Below, piece by piece: positions 9,853 through 21,058 of a DNA stretch of 64,000 nucleotides. A program made the position numbers and the translations under genes. This DNA comes from Euglena gracilis. Its lineage: Eukaryota; Euglenida; Euglenophyceae; Euglenales. Under the pieces are notes generated by a model. That model saw nothing but the letters and a program-made list of their open reading frames with translations. It searched no databases and was not told the origin of the DNA. Each line of letters starts with the position of its first letter. Position 1 is the stretch's first letter. Location of the stretch: positions 29,767,471-29,831,470 of the forward strand of contig CP154955.1 of the NCBI GenBank assembly GCA_039621445.1. Reading direction: 5' to 3'.

Positions 9853-10257
9853 ATGGAATTTACCGATTGGGTAAGAGAAGTTTTAAGGCCCTTCACCGTC
9901 AGAGCGCAAGTCGCAGGTTGGCACACCAAGGCAGATCCTGCCGTTTATCCGGGGATACCCCCACAGGTTCAATGCAACCACCCCCGCCTAAATTTTTGGA
10001 TCTGGCCGGCAATGTTGCCACTTTTCTTCTGGGATAACCTCCAGAACTTTCTTCATCGAGAAGCCAACAGGCTTGGAGTACGATTCCCCGATGGGTATAC
10101 ACTAAAATGGGAATATCCCGATTTTGATGTCGATGAGCCTGAAAGGCAACTTGTAAATTTTGAACCTCCGATACTGGAGATAGTGGAATCTCCTGAAGGA
10201 GATTACGTTCGGCAGATCAGACCACCGACTCCCAGGAAATGGCCATCTGTGCCATAG
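9853..10257 (+). CDS. Third coding region of element A, part 4 (C-terminal piece)
   Basis: A 134-codon frame encoding an aromatic, acidic protein piece with IPPQVQCNHPRLNFWIWPA. Copy B has the homologous MPPQVPANHPRWNYYIWPA at ~39735-39795, after a decayed linking segment. Between 9696 and 9852 a different frame still carries DWDRVIYPLF, matching DWKRVIYPLF in copy B. The region was therefore probably once continuous with part 3. A run of about 17 T at ~9815-9831 sits at the frame change. It may be an independent small ORF in the present copy or simply the C-terminus of the ~1,900-residue protein. Confidence 0.5.
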   Translation: MEFTDWVREVLRPFTVRAQVAGWHTKADPAVYPGIPPQVQCNHPRLNFWIWPAMLPLFFWDNLQNFLHREANRLGVRFPDGYTLKWEYPDFDVDEPERQLVNFEPPILEIVESPEGDYVRQIRPPTPRKWPSVP

Positions 10258-11082
10258 ATACCCCAGGCTTACAGGCCACAGGTCCATGGACCATGTTCTG
10301 ACCTTTCCATCAGGCCTATAGGCCCTGTATTCGGCATCTATCCCAGGCACATCTGCCAATATGTATTTTTACTTTACATATTACCCCCTCTCTTTTGGGC
10401 TACTGCCCGTCTATCGAGGTATATGCCTCTGGGGATACCCCATCGACAACATCGTGTCCGAGCAGCGCTGTGAAGCCTTCTCCTAGCGGTATATGCCGCC
10501 AGTAAGAAGACACACAGCGTACAGCGCGCACACCGTAATAATAGCCCCCAACTTGTTACTTTTCGGCTATAGGGCCACATAAGACTGCCAGACAGCAAAA
10601 CTTCTGCTAAGGTCTTTTGACCAGCCCCCCACTCCTCTCTCCTTTACCCCCCCGGGCCAAAATCTCGCTGTCGCCGGCAGTTGGTTTTGTAAATAGGTCT
10701 TTCTCCCTGGTCAGATATGACTGGCCAGGTGCCCCCTCCTTCCACACCCCACCCTTCAATCTTTTCCGATTATGGAATGAGACCTCCCCGCGTGTCATAG
10801 ACACACCCCAAACTGGGTGGATGGGACTTTCTGGAATGGAAACCTTCCAGCCCCATTTCCCAATGGGCTCTTCCGCTTCCACCCCTTTGCCGCAATAAGT
10901 AGGCACCGCATAAGCGGTTAACCACTTTTGCGCGTTTTTGCGTTATTTCGCAATTTCCTGCCCACACCCCTGGTGACAGGAGAACCAAAAGCCGCAAACG
11001 GCCCTGTGACAGGTCCCCGTCCCCAGGACTGTGTCCGGCATTCCGACTGGCCTGGTCCAGTAGGGAAATCGGGCATAGCCCT
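10258..11082 (+). other. 3' untranslated part of element A
   Basis: No convincing reading frame. The stretch just before the polypurine tract (11028-11082) is shared with copy B at 40509-40565 (GACTGGCCTGGTCCAG and flanking bases). A segment containing AAGAAGACACACA is also shared, near 10505 here and 40395 in copy B. That conservation fits cis-acting sequence needed for plus-strand priming. Confidence 0.5.
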
Positions 11083-11092
11083 GGGAGGGGGA
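11083..11092 (+). promoter_or_regulatory. Polypurine tract of element A
   Basis: GGGAGGGGGA lies directly against the TGTGTACC that opens the 3' LTR, the expected place for the plus-strand primer. The identical tract precedes the LTR of copy B at 40566-40575. Confidence 0.85.
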
Positions 11093-11543
11093 TGTGTACC
11101 AGGCAGCCGTAAGGCCATGGTACTGTGTATGTAGGTATAAGCCTACGGCCAGATATAGCTCTGGGCCCCATACACAGTACTATGCTAGGTGGTATTCCTA
11201 CAGATGGCCAACGGCCTGAATTAGGAATACCAAAGCCTAATTCTGGTTCTCCTCTCCACAGGAGGTATTATTCTCTATTCTTCTCATTTCATTTTGTCTT
11301 TGCAAGACTTGATTTCCAAGTTTGCTTTTTCACATTTTGAAGTCCTGAAAGGACACTTGTCACTTTCCTGGTCCGTAGCCCATACGGCTCCTCCCCTGTC
11401 TTGTGCTCTGCCTCTTAATTGGGGAAAAGGGCAATACAACTTTTATATTTATTTTATATTCTTTTCTGTTACTCCAACTTTTACTTTCCTAAGTAGGGCG
11501 CCACCACCAGGTGAAAGCGAGGAAAGCAGGGTTGGACGTACAC
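11093..11543 (+). repeat. 3' LTR of element A
   Basis: Begins TGTGTACCAGGCAGCC and ends GGACGTACAC, giving short inverted ends GTGTAC/GTACAC. The same ends bound the LTRs at 23163-23573, 29362-29774 and 45479-45909, and open the one at 40576-41009. Internally it has a GGTATT core that recurs in the palindrome LTRs, and the late block AAGTAGG.GC.CACCA before the end. The 3' boundary touches the satellite array with no intervening sequence. Confidence 0.85.
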
Positions 11544-14500
11544 TCGGACGCCCCAAAAACGTGGTTTTTCGGTCGTTTTCGGCCGAAAACGGCCGCGCCC
11601 GCGCTCCAAAAACGAGCGCTCTGCCCCGGGTAGAGGTAGGCGATCCTTTACCTGACTGTTGCGAAGGGCGCCGGCCCGACAGGCGCAATTTTGCCCGCGG
11701 CAGGCTTGCGTAAAACGCAGCAGTTACCGCCCGGGAGGCGCAAAATAGCACTTTGGCAACGGAGGCCCTAAAAACGTGGTTTTTCGGTCGTTTTCGGCCG
11801 AAATCGGCCGCGCCGGCGCTCCGAAAACGGACGCTCTGCCCCGGGTAGAGGTCGGCGATCCTTTACCTGACAGTTGCGAAGGGCGCCGGCCCGACAGGCG
11901 CAATTTTGCCCGCCGCGGGCGTGCGTAAAACGCAGCAGTTACCGCCCGGGAGGCGCAAAATAGCACTTTGGCAACGGAGGCCCTAAAAAACGTCGGTTTC
12001 CGGCCGTTTTCGGCCGAAATCGGCCGCGCCGGCGCTCCAAAAACGGGCGCTCTGCCCCGGGTAGAGGTCGGCGATCCTTTACCTGACTGTTGCAAAGGGC
12101 GCCGGCCCGACCGGCGCAATTTTGCCCGCGGCGGGCGTGCGTAAAACGCAGCAGTTACCGCCCGGGAGGCGCAAAATAGCACTTTGGCAACGGAGGCCCT
12201 AAAAACGTGGTTTTTCGGCCGTTTTCGGCCGAAATCGGCCGCGCCGGCGCTCCAAAAACGAGCGCTCTGCCCCGGGTAGAGGTCGGCGATCCTTTACCTG
12301 ACTGTTGCGAAGGGCGCGGGCGCGACAGGCGCAATTTTGCTCGCGGCGGGCGTGCGTAAAACGCAGCAGTTACCGCCCGGGAGGCGCAAAATAGCACTTC
12401 GGCAACGGACGCCCCAAAAACGTGGTTTTTCGGTCGTTTTCGGCGAAATCGGCCGCGCCGGCGCTCCAAAAACGAGCGCTCTGCCCCGGGTAGAGGTCGG
12501 CGATCCTTTACCTGACTGTTGCGAAGGGCGCCGGCCCGACAGGCGCAATTTTGCCCGCGGCGGGCGTGCGTAAAACGCAGCAGTTACCGCCCGGGAGGCG
12601 CAAAATAGCACTTTGGCAACGGAGGCCCTAAAAAACGTCGGTTTTCGGTCGTTTTCGGCCGAAATGGCCTCGCCGGCGCTCCAAAAAAGAGCGCTCTGCC
12701 CCGGGTAGAGGTCGGCGATCCTTTACCTGACTGTTGCGAAGGGCGCCGGCGCGACAGGCGCAATTTTGCCCGCGGCGGGCGTGCGTAAAACGCAGCAGTT
12801 ACCGCCCGGGAGGCGCAAAATAGCACTTCGGCAACGGACGCCCCAAAAAGCGTCTTTTTTCGGTCGTTTTCGGCCGAAATGGCCTCGCCGGCGCTCCAAA
12901 AAAGAGCGCTCTGCCCCGGGTAGAGGTCGGCGATCCTTTACCTGACTGTTGCGAAGGGCGCCGGCCCGACAGGCGCAATTTTGCCCGCGGCGGGCGTGCG
13001 TAAAACGCAGCAGTTACCACCCGGGAGCCGCAAAATAGCACTTTGGCAACGGAATCCCAAAAAAGCGTCGTTTTTCGGTCGTTTTCACCCGAAATCAGCC
13101 GTGCCGGCGCTCCAAAAACGAGCGCTCTGCCCCGGTTAGAGGTCGGCGATCCTTTACCTGACTGTTGCGAAGGGCGCCGGCCCGACAGGCGCAATTTTGC
13201 CCGCGGCGGGCGTGCGTAAAACGCAGCAGTTACCGCCCGGGAGGCGCAAAATAGCACTTCGGCAACGGACGCCCCAAAAAGCGTCTTTTTTCGGTCGTTT
13301 TCGGCCGAAATGGCCTCGCCGGCGCTCCAAAAACGAGCGCTCTGCCCCGGGTAGAGGTCGGCGATCCTTTACCTGACTGTTGCGAAGGGCGCCGGCCCGA
13401 CAGGCGCAATTTTGCCCGCGGCGGGCGTGCGTAAAACGCAGCAGTTACCGCCCGGGAGGCGCAAAATAGCACTTTGGCAACGGACGCCCCAAAAAAACGT
13501 CGTTTTTCGGTCGTTTTCGGCGAAATCGGCCGCGCCGGCGCTCCAAAAACGAGCGCTCTGCCCCGTGTAGAGGTCGGCGATCCTTTACCTGACTGTTGCG
13601 AAGGGCGCCGGCCCGACAGGCGCAATTTTGCCCGCGGCGGGCGTGCGTAAAACGCAGCCGTTACCGCCCGGGAGGCGCAAAATAGCACGTAAACTGCGGA
13701 CACCCCGAAAAACGTCATTTTTCAGCTGTTTTCGGCCGAAGTCGGCTGCGCCGGCGCTCTAAAAACGAGCGCTCTGCTCCGGCTAGAGGTCGGCGATCCT
13801 TTACCTAATTGTTGCGAAGGGCGGCGGGCGGATAGGCGCATTTTTGCCCGCGGCGGGCGTGCGTAAAACGCAGCCGTTACCGCCCAGGAGGCGCAAAATA
13901 GCACTTAAACAGCGGACACCCCGAAGAACGTCATTTTTCAGCCGTTTTCGGCCGAAATCGGCTGCGCCGGCACTCCGAAAACGAGCGCTCTGCCCCGGCT
14001 AGAGGTCGGCGATCCTTTACCTAATTGTTGCGAAGGGCGGCGGGCGGATAGGCGCAACTTTGCCCGCGGCCGGCGTGCGTAAAACGCAGCCGTTACCGCC
14101 CGGGAGGTGCAAAATAGCACGTAAACCTCGAACACCCCGAAAAACGTCATTTTTAGGCCGTTTTCGGCCGAAATCGGCTGCGCCGGCGCTCCAAAAGAGA
14201 GCGCAGAGGTCCGAGATCCTTTACGTAACTGTTGCGAAGGGCGGCGGGCGGATAGGCGCAATTTTGCCCGCGGCGGGCGTGCGTAAAACGCAGCCGTTAC
14301 CGCCCGGGAGGCGCAAAATGGCACGTAAACTGCGGACACCCCGAAAAACGTCATTTTCGGCCGTTTTCGGCCGAAATCAGCTGCGCCGGCGCTCCAAAAG
14401 AGAGCGCAGAGGTCGGCGATCCTTTACCTAATTGTTGCGAAGGGCGGCGGGCGGATATGCGCAATTTTGCCTGCGGCGGGCGTGCGTAAAATGCAGCCGT

Positions 14501-14800
14501 TACCGCCCGGGAGGCGCAAAATAGCACGTAAACCACGAACACCCGAAAAACGTCATTTTTTGGCCGTTTTCGGCCGAAATCGGCTGCGCCGGCGCTCCAA
14601 AAGAGAGCGCAGAGGTCCGCGATCCTTTACCTAATTGTTGCGAAGGGCGGCGGGCGGATATGCGCAATTTTGCCCGCGGCGGGCGTGCGTAAAACGCAGC
14701 CGTTACCGCCCGGGAGGCGCAAAATAGAACTTAAACCACGAACAGCCAAAAACGTCTTTTTCGGCCGTTTTCGGCGGAATTCGGCTGTGCCGGCACTCCG
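11544..14800 (-). repeat. Satellite block 1 (reverse orientation), two subfamilies
   Basis: About 15 monomers. Up to ~13680 the units carry GGGCGCCGGCCCGACAGGCGC and a GGCAACGGA.GCC junction. From ~13690 they change abruptly to GGGCGGCGGGCGGATAGGCGC with an AACCNCGRACACCCCGAAAA junction, the subfamily that makes up the rest of the array. Strand is given relative to the majority orientation. Confidence 0.85.
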
Positions 14801-17800
14801 GCCGAAAAACGGCCGGAAAATGACGTTTTTGGGGCGGGCCGTTACTTAAGTGCTATTTTGCGCCTCCCGGGCGGTAACGGCTGCGTTTTACGCACGCCCG
14901 CCGCGGGCAAAATTGCGCCTATCCGCCCGCCGCCCTTCGCAACAATTAGGTAAAGGATCGCCGACCTCTAGCCGGGGCAGAGCGCTCGTTTTTGGAGCGC
15001 CGGCGCAGCCGATTTCGGCCGAAAACGGCCAAAAAATGACGTTTTTCGGGTGTTCGTGGTTTACGTGCTATTTTGCGCCTCCCGGGCGGTAACGGCTGCG
15101 TTTTACGCACGCCCGCCGCGGGCAAAATTGCGCCTATCCGCCCGCCGCCCTTCGCAACAATTAGGTAAAGGATCGCCGACCTCTGCGCTCTCTTTTGGAG
15201 CGCCGGCGCAGCTGATTTCGGCCGAAAACGGCCGAAAAATGACGTTTTCGGGGTGTCCGCGTGGTTTACGTGCATTTTGCGCCTCCCGGGCGTTAACGCC
15301 TGCGTTTACGCACGCCCGCCGCGGGCAAAATTGCGCCTATCCGCCCGCCGCCCTTCGCAACAGTGAGGTAAAGGATCTCGGACCTCTGCGCTCTCTTTGG
15401 AGCGCCGGCGCAGCCGATTTCGGCCGAAAACGGCCTAAAAATGACGTTTTTTCGGGGTGTTCGAGGTTTACGTGCTATTTTGCGCCTCCCGGGCGGTAAC
15501 GGCTGTGTTTTACGCACGCCTGCCGCGGGCAAAATTGTGCCTATCCGCCCGCCGCCCTTCGCAACGTATAGGTAAAGGATCGCCGACCTCTAGCCTGGGC
15601 AGAGCGCTCGTTTTGGAGAGCCGGCGCAGCCGATTTCGGCCGAAAACCCCTGAAAAATGACGTTTTTCGGGGTGTCCGTGGTTTACGTGCTATTTTGCGC
15701 CTCCTGGGCGGTAACGGCTGCGTTTTACGCACGCCCGCCGCGGGCAAAATTGCGCCTATCCGCCCGCCGCCCTTCGCAACAATTAGGTAAAGGAACGCCG
15801 ACCTCTAGCCATTGCAGAGCGCTCGTTTTTAAAGGGCCGGCGCAGCCGATTTCGGCCAAAAACCGCCGAAAAATAACGTTTTTCGGGGTGTCCGTGGTTT
15901 ACGTGCTATTTTGCGCCTCCCGGGCGGTAACGGCTGCGTTTTACGCACGCCCGCCGCGGGCAAAATTGCGCCTATCCGCCCGCCGCCCTTCGCAACAGTT
16001 AGGTAAAGGATCGCCGACCTCTAGCCGGGGCAGAGCGCTCGTTTTTGGAGGGCCGGTGCAGCCGATTTCGGCCGAAAACGGCCGAAAAATGACGTTTTTC
16101 GGGGTGTCCGTGGTTTACGTGCTATTTTGCGCCTCGCGGGCGGTAACGGCTGCGTTTTACGCACGCTGCCGCGGGCAAAACTGTACCTATCCGCCCGCCG
16201 CCCTTCGCAACACTTAGGTAAACGATCGCCGACCTCTAGCCGGGGCAGAGCGCTCGTTTTTGGAGGGCCGGTGCAGCCGATTTCGGCCGAAAAAGGCGGA
16301 AAAATAACGTTTTTCGGGGTGTCCCTGGTTTACGTGCTATTTTGCGCCTCCCGGGCGGTAACGGCAGCGTTTTACGCACGCCCGCCGCGGGCAAAATTGC
16401 GCCTCTCCGCCCGGCGCCCTTCGCAACATTTAGGTAAAGGATCGCCAACCTCTAGCCGGGGCAGAGCGCTCGTTTTGGAGGGCCGGCGCAGCCGATTTCG
16501 ACCAAACGACCGAAAAACGACGTTTTGCGGGGTGTCCGTGGTTTACGTGCTATTTTACGCCTCCCGGGCGGTAACGGCTGCGTTTTACGCACGCCCGCCG
16601 CTGGCAAAATTGCGCCTATCCGCCCGCCGCCCTTCGCAACATTTAGGTAAAGGATCGCCGCCCTCTAGCCGGGGCAAAGCGCTCGTTTTTGGAGCGCCGG
16701 CGGAGCCGATTTCGGCCGATTTCGGCCGAAAAATGACGTTTTTCGGGGTGTTCGTGTTTTTCGTGCTATTTTGCGCCTCCCGGGCGGTAACGGCTGCGTT
16801 TTACGCACGCCCGCCGCTGGCTAAAATGCGCCTATCCGCCCGCCGCCCTTCGGAACAATTAGGTAAAGGATCGCCGACCTCTAGCCGGGGCAGAGCGCTC
16901 CAAGTCCACATCACCCCAAATGGACTTGGCCAAGTCCACTTCACCCTAAATGGACTTGACTAAGTTCATTTCACCCCAAATCCTTTTTGGAGCACCGGCG
17001 GAGCCGATTTCGGCCTATTTCGGCCGAAAAATGACGTTTTTCGGGGTGTTCGTGTTTTTCGTGCTATTTTGCGCCTCCCGGGCGGTAACGGCTGCGTTTT
17101 ACGCACGCCCGCCGCTGGCAAAATTCGCCTATCCGCCCGCCGCCCTTCGCAACAATTAGGTAAAGGATCGCCGACCTCTATCCGGGGCAGAGCGCTCGTT
17201 TTTGGAGCACCGGCGCAGCCGATTTCGGCCGGAAACGGCCGAAAAATGACGTTTTTCGGGGTCTTCGTGTTTTTCGTGGTATTTTGTGCCTCCCAAAGGG
17301 TAACGGCTGCGTTTTACGCACTGGACTCAGCGGGCAAAATTGCGCCTATCCGCCCGCCTCCCTTCGCAACATTTAGGTAAAGGATCGCCGACCTCTAGCC
17401 GGGGCAGAGTGCTCGTTTTTGGAGCGCCGGCGCAGCCGATTTCGGCCGAAAACGGCCGAAAAATGACGTTTTTCGGGGTGTCCGTGGTTTACGTGCCATT
17501 TTGCACCTCCCGGGCGGTAACGGGCGCGTTTTACGGACGCCCGCCGCGGGCAAAAATGCGCCTGTCCGCCCGCCGCTCTTCGCAACAATTAGGTAAAGGA
17601 TCGCCGACCTCTAGCCGGGGCAGAGCGCTCGTTTTTGGAGCACCGGCGGAGCCGATTTCGGCCGAAAACGGCCGAAAAATGACGTTTTTCGGGGTGTTCG
17701 AGTATCTCGTGTGCTATTTTGCGCCTCCCGGGCGGTAACGGCTGCGTTTTACGCACGCCCGCCGCGGGCAAAATTGCGCCTATCTGCCCGCCGCCATTCG

Positions 17801-19223
17801 GAACAATTAGGTAAAGGAGAGCCGACCTCTAGCCGGGGCAGAGCGCTCATTTTTGGAGGGCCGGCGCAGCCGATTTCGGCCGAAAACGGACGAAAAATGC
17901 CGTTTTTCGGGGTGTCCGTGGTTTACGTGCTATTTTGCGCCTCCCGGGCGGTAACGGCTGCGTTTTACGCACGCCCGCCGCGGGCAAAATTGCGCCTATC
18001 CGCCCGCCGCCCTTCGCAACAATTAGGTAAAGGATCGCCGACCTCTAGCCGGGGCAGAGCGCTCGTTTTTGGAGGGCCGGTGCAGCCGATTTCGGCCGAA
18101 AACGGCCGAAAAATGACGTTTTTCGGGGTGTTCGTGTATTTCGTGCTATTTTGCGCCTCCCGGGCGGTAACGGCTGCGTTTTACGCACGCCCGCCGCGGG
18201 CAAAATTGCGCCTATCCGCCCGCCGCCTTTCGCAACAATTAGGTAAAGGATCGCCGACCTCTAGCCGGGGCAGAGCGCTCGTTTTTGGAGCGCCGGCGCA
18301 GCCGATTTCGGCCGAAAACGGCCGAAAAATGACGTTTTTCGGGGTGTTCGTGTTTTTCGTGCTATTTTGTGCCTCCCAGGCGGTAACGGCTGCGTTTTAC
18401 GCACGGACGCCGCGGGCAAAATTGCGCCTATCCGCCTGCCGCCCTTCGCAACATTTAGGTAAAGGATCGCCGACCTCTAGCCGGGGCAGAGCGCTCGTTT
18501 TTGGAGCGCCGGCGCAGCCGATTTTGGCCGAAAACGGCCGAAAAATGACGTTTTTCGGGGTGTCCGTGGTTTACGTGCCATTTTGCACCTCCCGGGCGGT
18601 AACGGCCGCGTTTTACGCACGCCCGCCGCGGGCAAAAATGCGCCTATCCGCCCGCCGCTCTTCGCAACAATTAGGTAAAGGATCGCCGACCTCTAGCCGG
18701 GGCAGAGCGCTCGTTTTTGGAGCGCCGGCGCAGCCGATTTCGGCCGAAAACGGCCGAAAAATGACGTTTTTCGGGGTGTTCGTGTTTTTCGTGCTATTTT
18801 GCGCCTCCCGGGCGGTAACGGCTGCGTTTTATGCACGCCCGCCGCGGGCAAAATTGCGCCTATCTGCCCGCCGCCCTTCGCAAAGGTAAAGGATCGCCGA
18901 CCTCTAGCCGGGGCTGAGCGCTCATTTTTGGAGGGCCGTCGCAGCCGATTTCGGCGGAAAGGCCCAAAAATGACGTTTTTCGGGGTGTCCGTGGTTTACG
19001 TGCTATTTTGCGCCTCCCGGGCGGTAACGGCTGCGTTTTACGCACGCCCGCCGCGGACAAAATTGCGCCTATCCGCCCGCCGCCCTTCGCAACAATTAGG
19101 TAAAGGATCGCCGACCTCTAGCCGGGGCAGAGCGCTCGTTTTTGGAGCGCCGGCGCAGCCGATTTCGGCCGAAAACGGCCGAAAAATGACGTTTTTCGGG
19201 GTGTCCGTGGTTTACGTGTTATT
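14801..19223 (+). repeat. Satellite block 2 (majority orientation)
   Basis: About 20 monomers of the second subfamily. The join with block 1 at ~14800 is head-to-head and lies inside the palindromic GGCCGAAAAACGGCC core, a natural place for strand exchange. The 83-bp insertion at 16901-16983 interrupts one monomer. Confidence 0.85.
16901..16983. repeat. Foreign 83-bp insertion of a 30-bp hairpin repeat
   Basis: Between GAGCGCTC and TTTTTGGAG of a normal monomer sit nearly three copies of a 30-bp unit that starts CCAAGTCCA and ends TGGACTTGG. Each unit is thus an imperfect hairpin with a 9-bp stem. The sequence is unrelated to the satellite. No obvious target duplication. Confidence 0.75.
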
Positions 19224-19346
19224 TCATTTTTCGGTCGTTTTCGGCCGAAATCGGCTGCGCCGGCGCTCCAAAAACGAGCGCTCTTCCCCGGCTAGAGGTC
19301 GGCGAACCTTTACCTAATTGTTGCGAAGGGCGGCCGGCGGATAGGC
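19224..19346 (-). repeat. Satellite micro-inversion (about 120 bp)
   Basis: A fragment of monomer in reverse orientation (CATTTTTCGGTCG through GGCGGATAGGCG) is embedded in forward-oriented array. It is shorter than one monomer, so it cannot come from simple unequal exchange between whole units. Confidence 0.75.
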
Positions 19347-20172
19347 GTTTTTCGGGGTGTCCGTGGTTTACGTGCTATTTTGCGCCTCCCGGGCGGTAAC
19401 GGCTGCGTTTTACGCACGCCCGCCGCGGGCAAAATTGCGCCTATCCGCCCGCCGCCTTTCACAACAATTAGGTAAAGGATCGCCGACCTCTAGCCGGGGC
19501 AGAGCGCTCGTTTTTGGAGCGCCGGCGCAGCCAATTTCGGCCGAAAACGGCCGAAAAATGACGTTTTTTCGGGGTGTTCGTGTTTTTCGTGGTATTTTGT
19601 GCCTCCCAGGCGGTAACGGCTGCGTTTTACGCACGCCCGCCGCGGGCAAAATTGCGCCTATCCCCCCGCCGCCCTTCGCAACATTTAGGTAAAGGATCGC
19701 CGACCTCTAGCCCGGGCAGAGCGCTCGTTTTTGGAGCGCCGGCGCAGCCGATTTCGGCCGAAAACGACTGAAAAATGACGTTTTTCGGGGTGTCCGTGGT
19801 TTACGTGCTATTTTGCGCCTCGCGGGCGGTAACGGCTGCGTTTTTACGCACGCCAGCCGCGGGCAAAATTGCGCCTATCCGCCCGCCGACCTTCGCAACA
19901 ATTAGGTAAAGGATCGCCGACCTCTAGCCGGGGCAGAGCGCTCGTTTTCGGAGGGCCGGCGCAGTCCATTTCGGCCGAAAACGACCGAAAAACGACGTTT
20001 TTCGGGGTGTCCGTGGTTTACGTGCTATTTTACGCCTACCGGGTGGTAACGGCTGCGTTTTACGCACGCCCGCCGCGGGCAAAATTGCGCCTATCCCCCC
20101 GCCGCCCTTCGCAACATTTAGGTAAAGGATCGCCGACCTCTAGCCGGGGCACAGCGCTCGTTTTTGGAGCGC
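19347..20172 (+). repeat. Satellite block 3 (majority orientation)
   Basis: About four monomers, resuming at TTTTTCGGGGTGTCC and ending at a truncated GGAGCGCC before the orientation flips again. Confidence 0.8.
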
Positions 20173-20852
20173 CCAAAAAACGTCATTTTTCGGCCGTTTT
20201 CGGCCGAAATCGGCTGCGCCGGCGCTCCAAAAACGAGCGCTCTGCCCCGGCTAGAGGTCGGCGATCCTTTACCTAATTGTTGCGAAGGGCGGCGGGCGGT
20301 AGGCGCAATTTTGCCCGCGGCGGGCGTGCGTAAAACGCAGCCGTTACCGCCCGGGAGGCGTAAAATAGCACGTAAACCACGGACACCCCGAAAAACGTCG
20401 CTTTTCGGTCGTTTTCGGCCGAAATCGGCTGCGCCGGCACTCCAAAAACAAGCGCTCTGCCCCGGCTAGAGGTCGGCGATCCTTTACCTAAGTGTTGCGA
20501 ATGGCGGCGGGCGGATAGGCGCAATTTTGCCCGCGGCGGGCGTGCGTAAAACGCAGCCGTTACCGCCCGGGAGGCGTAAAATAGCACGTAAACCACGGAC
20601 ACCCCGAAAAACGTCGTTTTTCGGTCGTTTTCAGCCGAAATCGGCTGCGCCGGCCCTCCAAAAAAGAGCGCTCTGCCCCGGCTAGAGGTCGGCGTTCCTT
20701 TACCTAATTGTGGCGAAGGGCGGCGGTCGGATAGGCGCAATTTTGCCCGCGGCGGGCGTGCGTAAAACGCACCCGAGGCGTAAAATAGCACGTAAACCAC
20801 GGACACCCCGAAAAACGTCATTTTTCGGCCGTTTTCGGCCGAAATCAGCTGC
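20173..20852 (-). repeat. Satellite block 4 (reverse orientation)
   Basis: About three monomers of the second subfamily in reverse orientation. One has lost ~25 bp near 20770 (CGCACCCGAGGCG). The block ends in AAATCAGCTGCA where the zinc-knuckle insertion begins. Confidence 0.8.
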
Positions 20853-21058
20853 ACCCGGGTGCGGTTAACGCGTTGCAAAAATCACCCATGTCACCAAGAT
20901 CACCCACCACGGGACCGAAAACGCGGAATCAGCGTTCTTCGGACCAAGGCACGGATAAACTGTGCTTTTTGTGCAACAAATCTGGTCACATGTCTCGGGA
21001 ATGCCCGAATCCCGATGCGCGAAAGCGTATTGGAAGCCTAAGGGGCTCGACCTCCTCA
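20853..21058 (+). pseudogene. gag-like fragment with a CCHC zinc knuckle inside the satellite array
   Basis: A ~206-bp non-satellite insertion at an orientation switch. From the ATG at 20873 it encodes about 60 residues: a basic Ser/Pro/Thr-rich start, then CFLCNKSGHMSRECP, a perfect C-x2-C-x4-H-x4-C knuckle, then a basic tail that runs into satellite sequence. This is the nucleocapsid signature of retroelement gag. It differs from the knuckle at ~25500 (CSLCGSKDHHSSKCP), so it derives from a different element or subfamily. No LTR or target duplication is visible around it. Confidence 0.75.

Larger units (their letters stand above)
1..11543 (+). mobile_element. Chromodomain Ty3/gypsy LTR retrotransposon (element A), 5' end outside window
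   Basis: The segment reads in order: end of an upstream frame, polymerase with chromodomain, a very long third coding region, a polypurine tract and a 3' LTR. The 5' LTR, gag and protease are not here and presumably lie upstream. The polymerase frame is uninterrupted and keeps its catalytic motifs, so the copy is fairly young. The third region carries at least three frame changes, one at a short C run, so either the copy has begun to decay or the sequence has homopolymer errors. Related partial copies lie at 23163-29774 (5' halves), 36870-41009 (3' part) and 42362-45909 (5' part). That the partial copies represent one element type is inferred from shared LTR ends, polypurine tract and primer site. 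Confidence 0.9.

Noticed and set aside
11449-14542. Many open frames beginning MLFCASRAVTAAFYA on the minus strand
   Set aside because: They are the same satellite monomer read repeatedly, not genes.
17711-18889. A 392-codon open frame through the satellite, apparently encoding a ~72-residue repeat protein
   Set aside because: Monomer length near 216 bp keeps frames in phase, GC-rich composition lacks stops, and similar frames occur on both orientations. No start context or domain supports translation.
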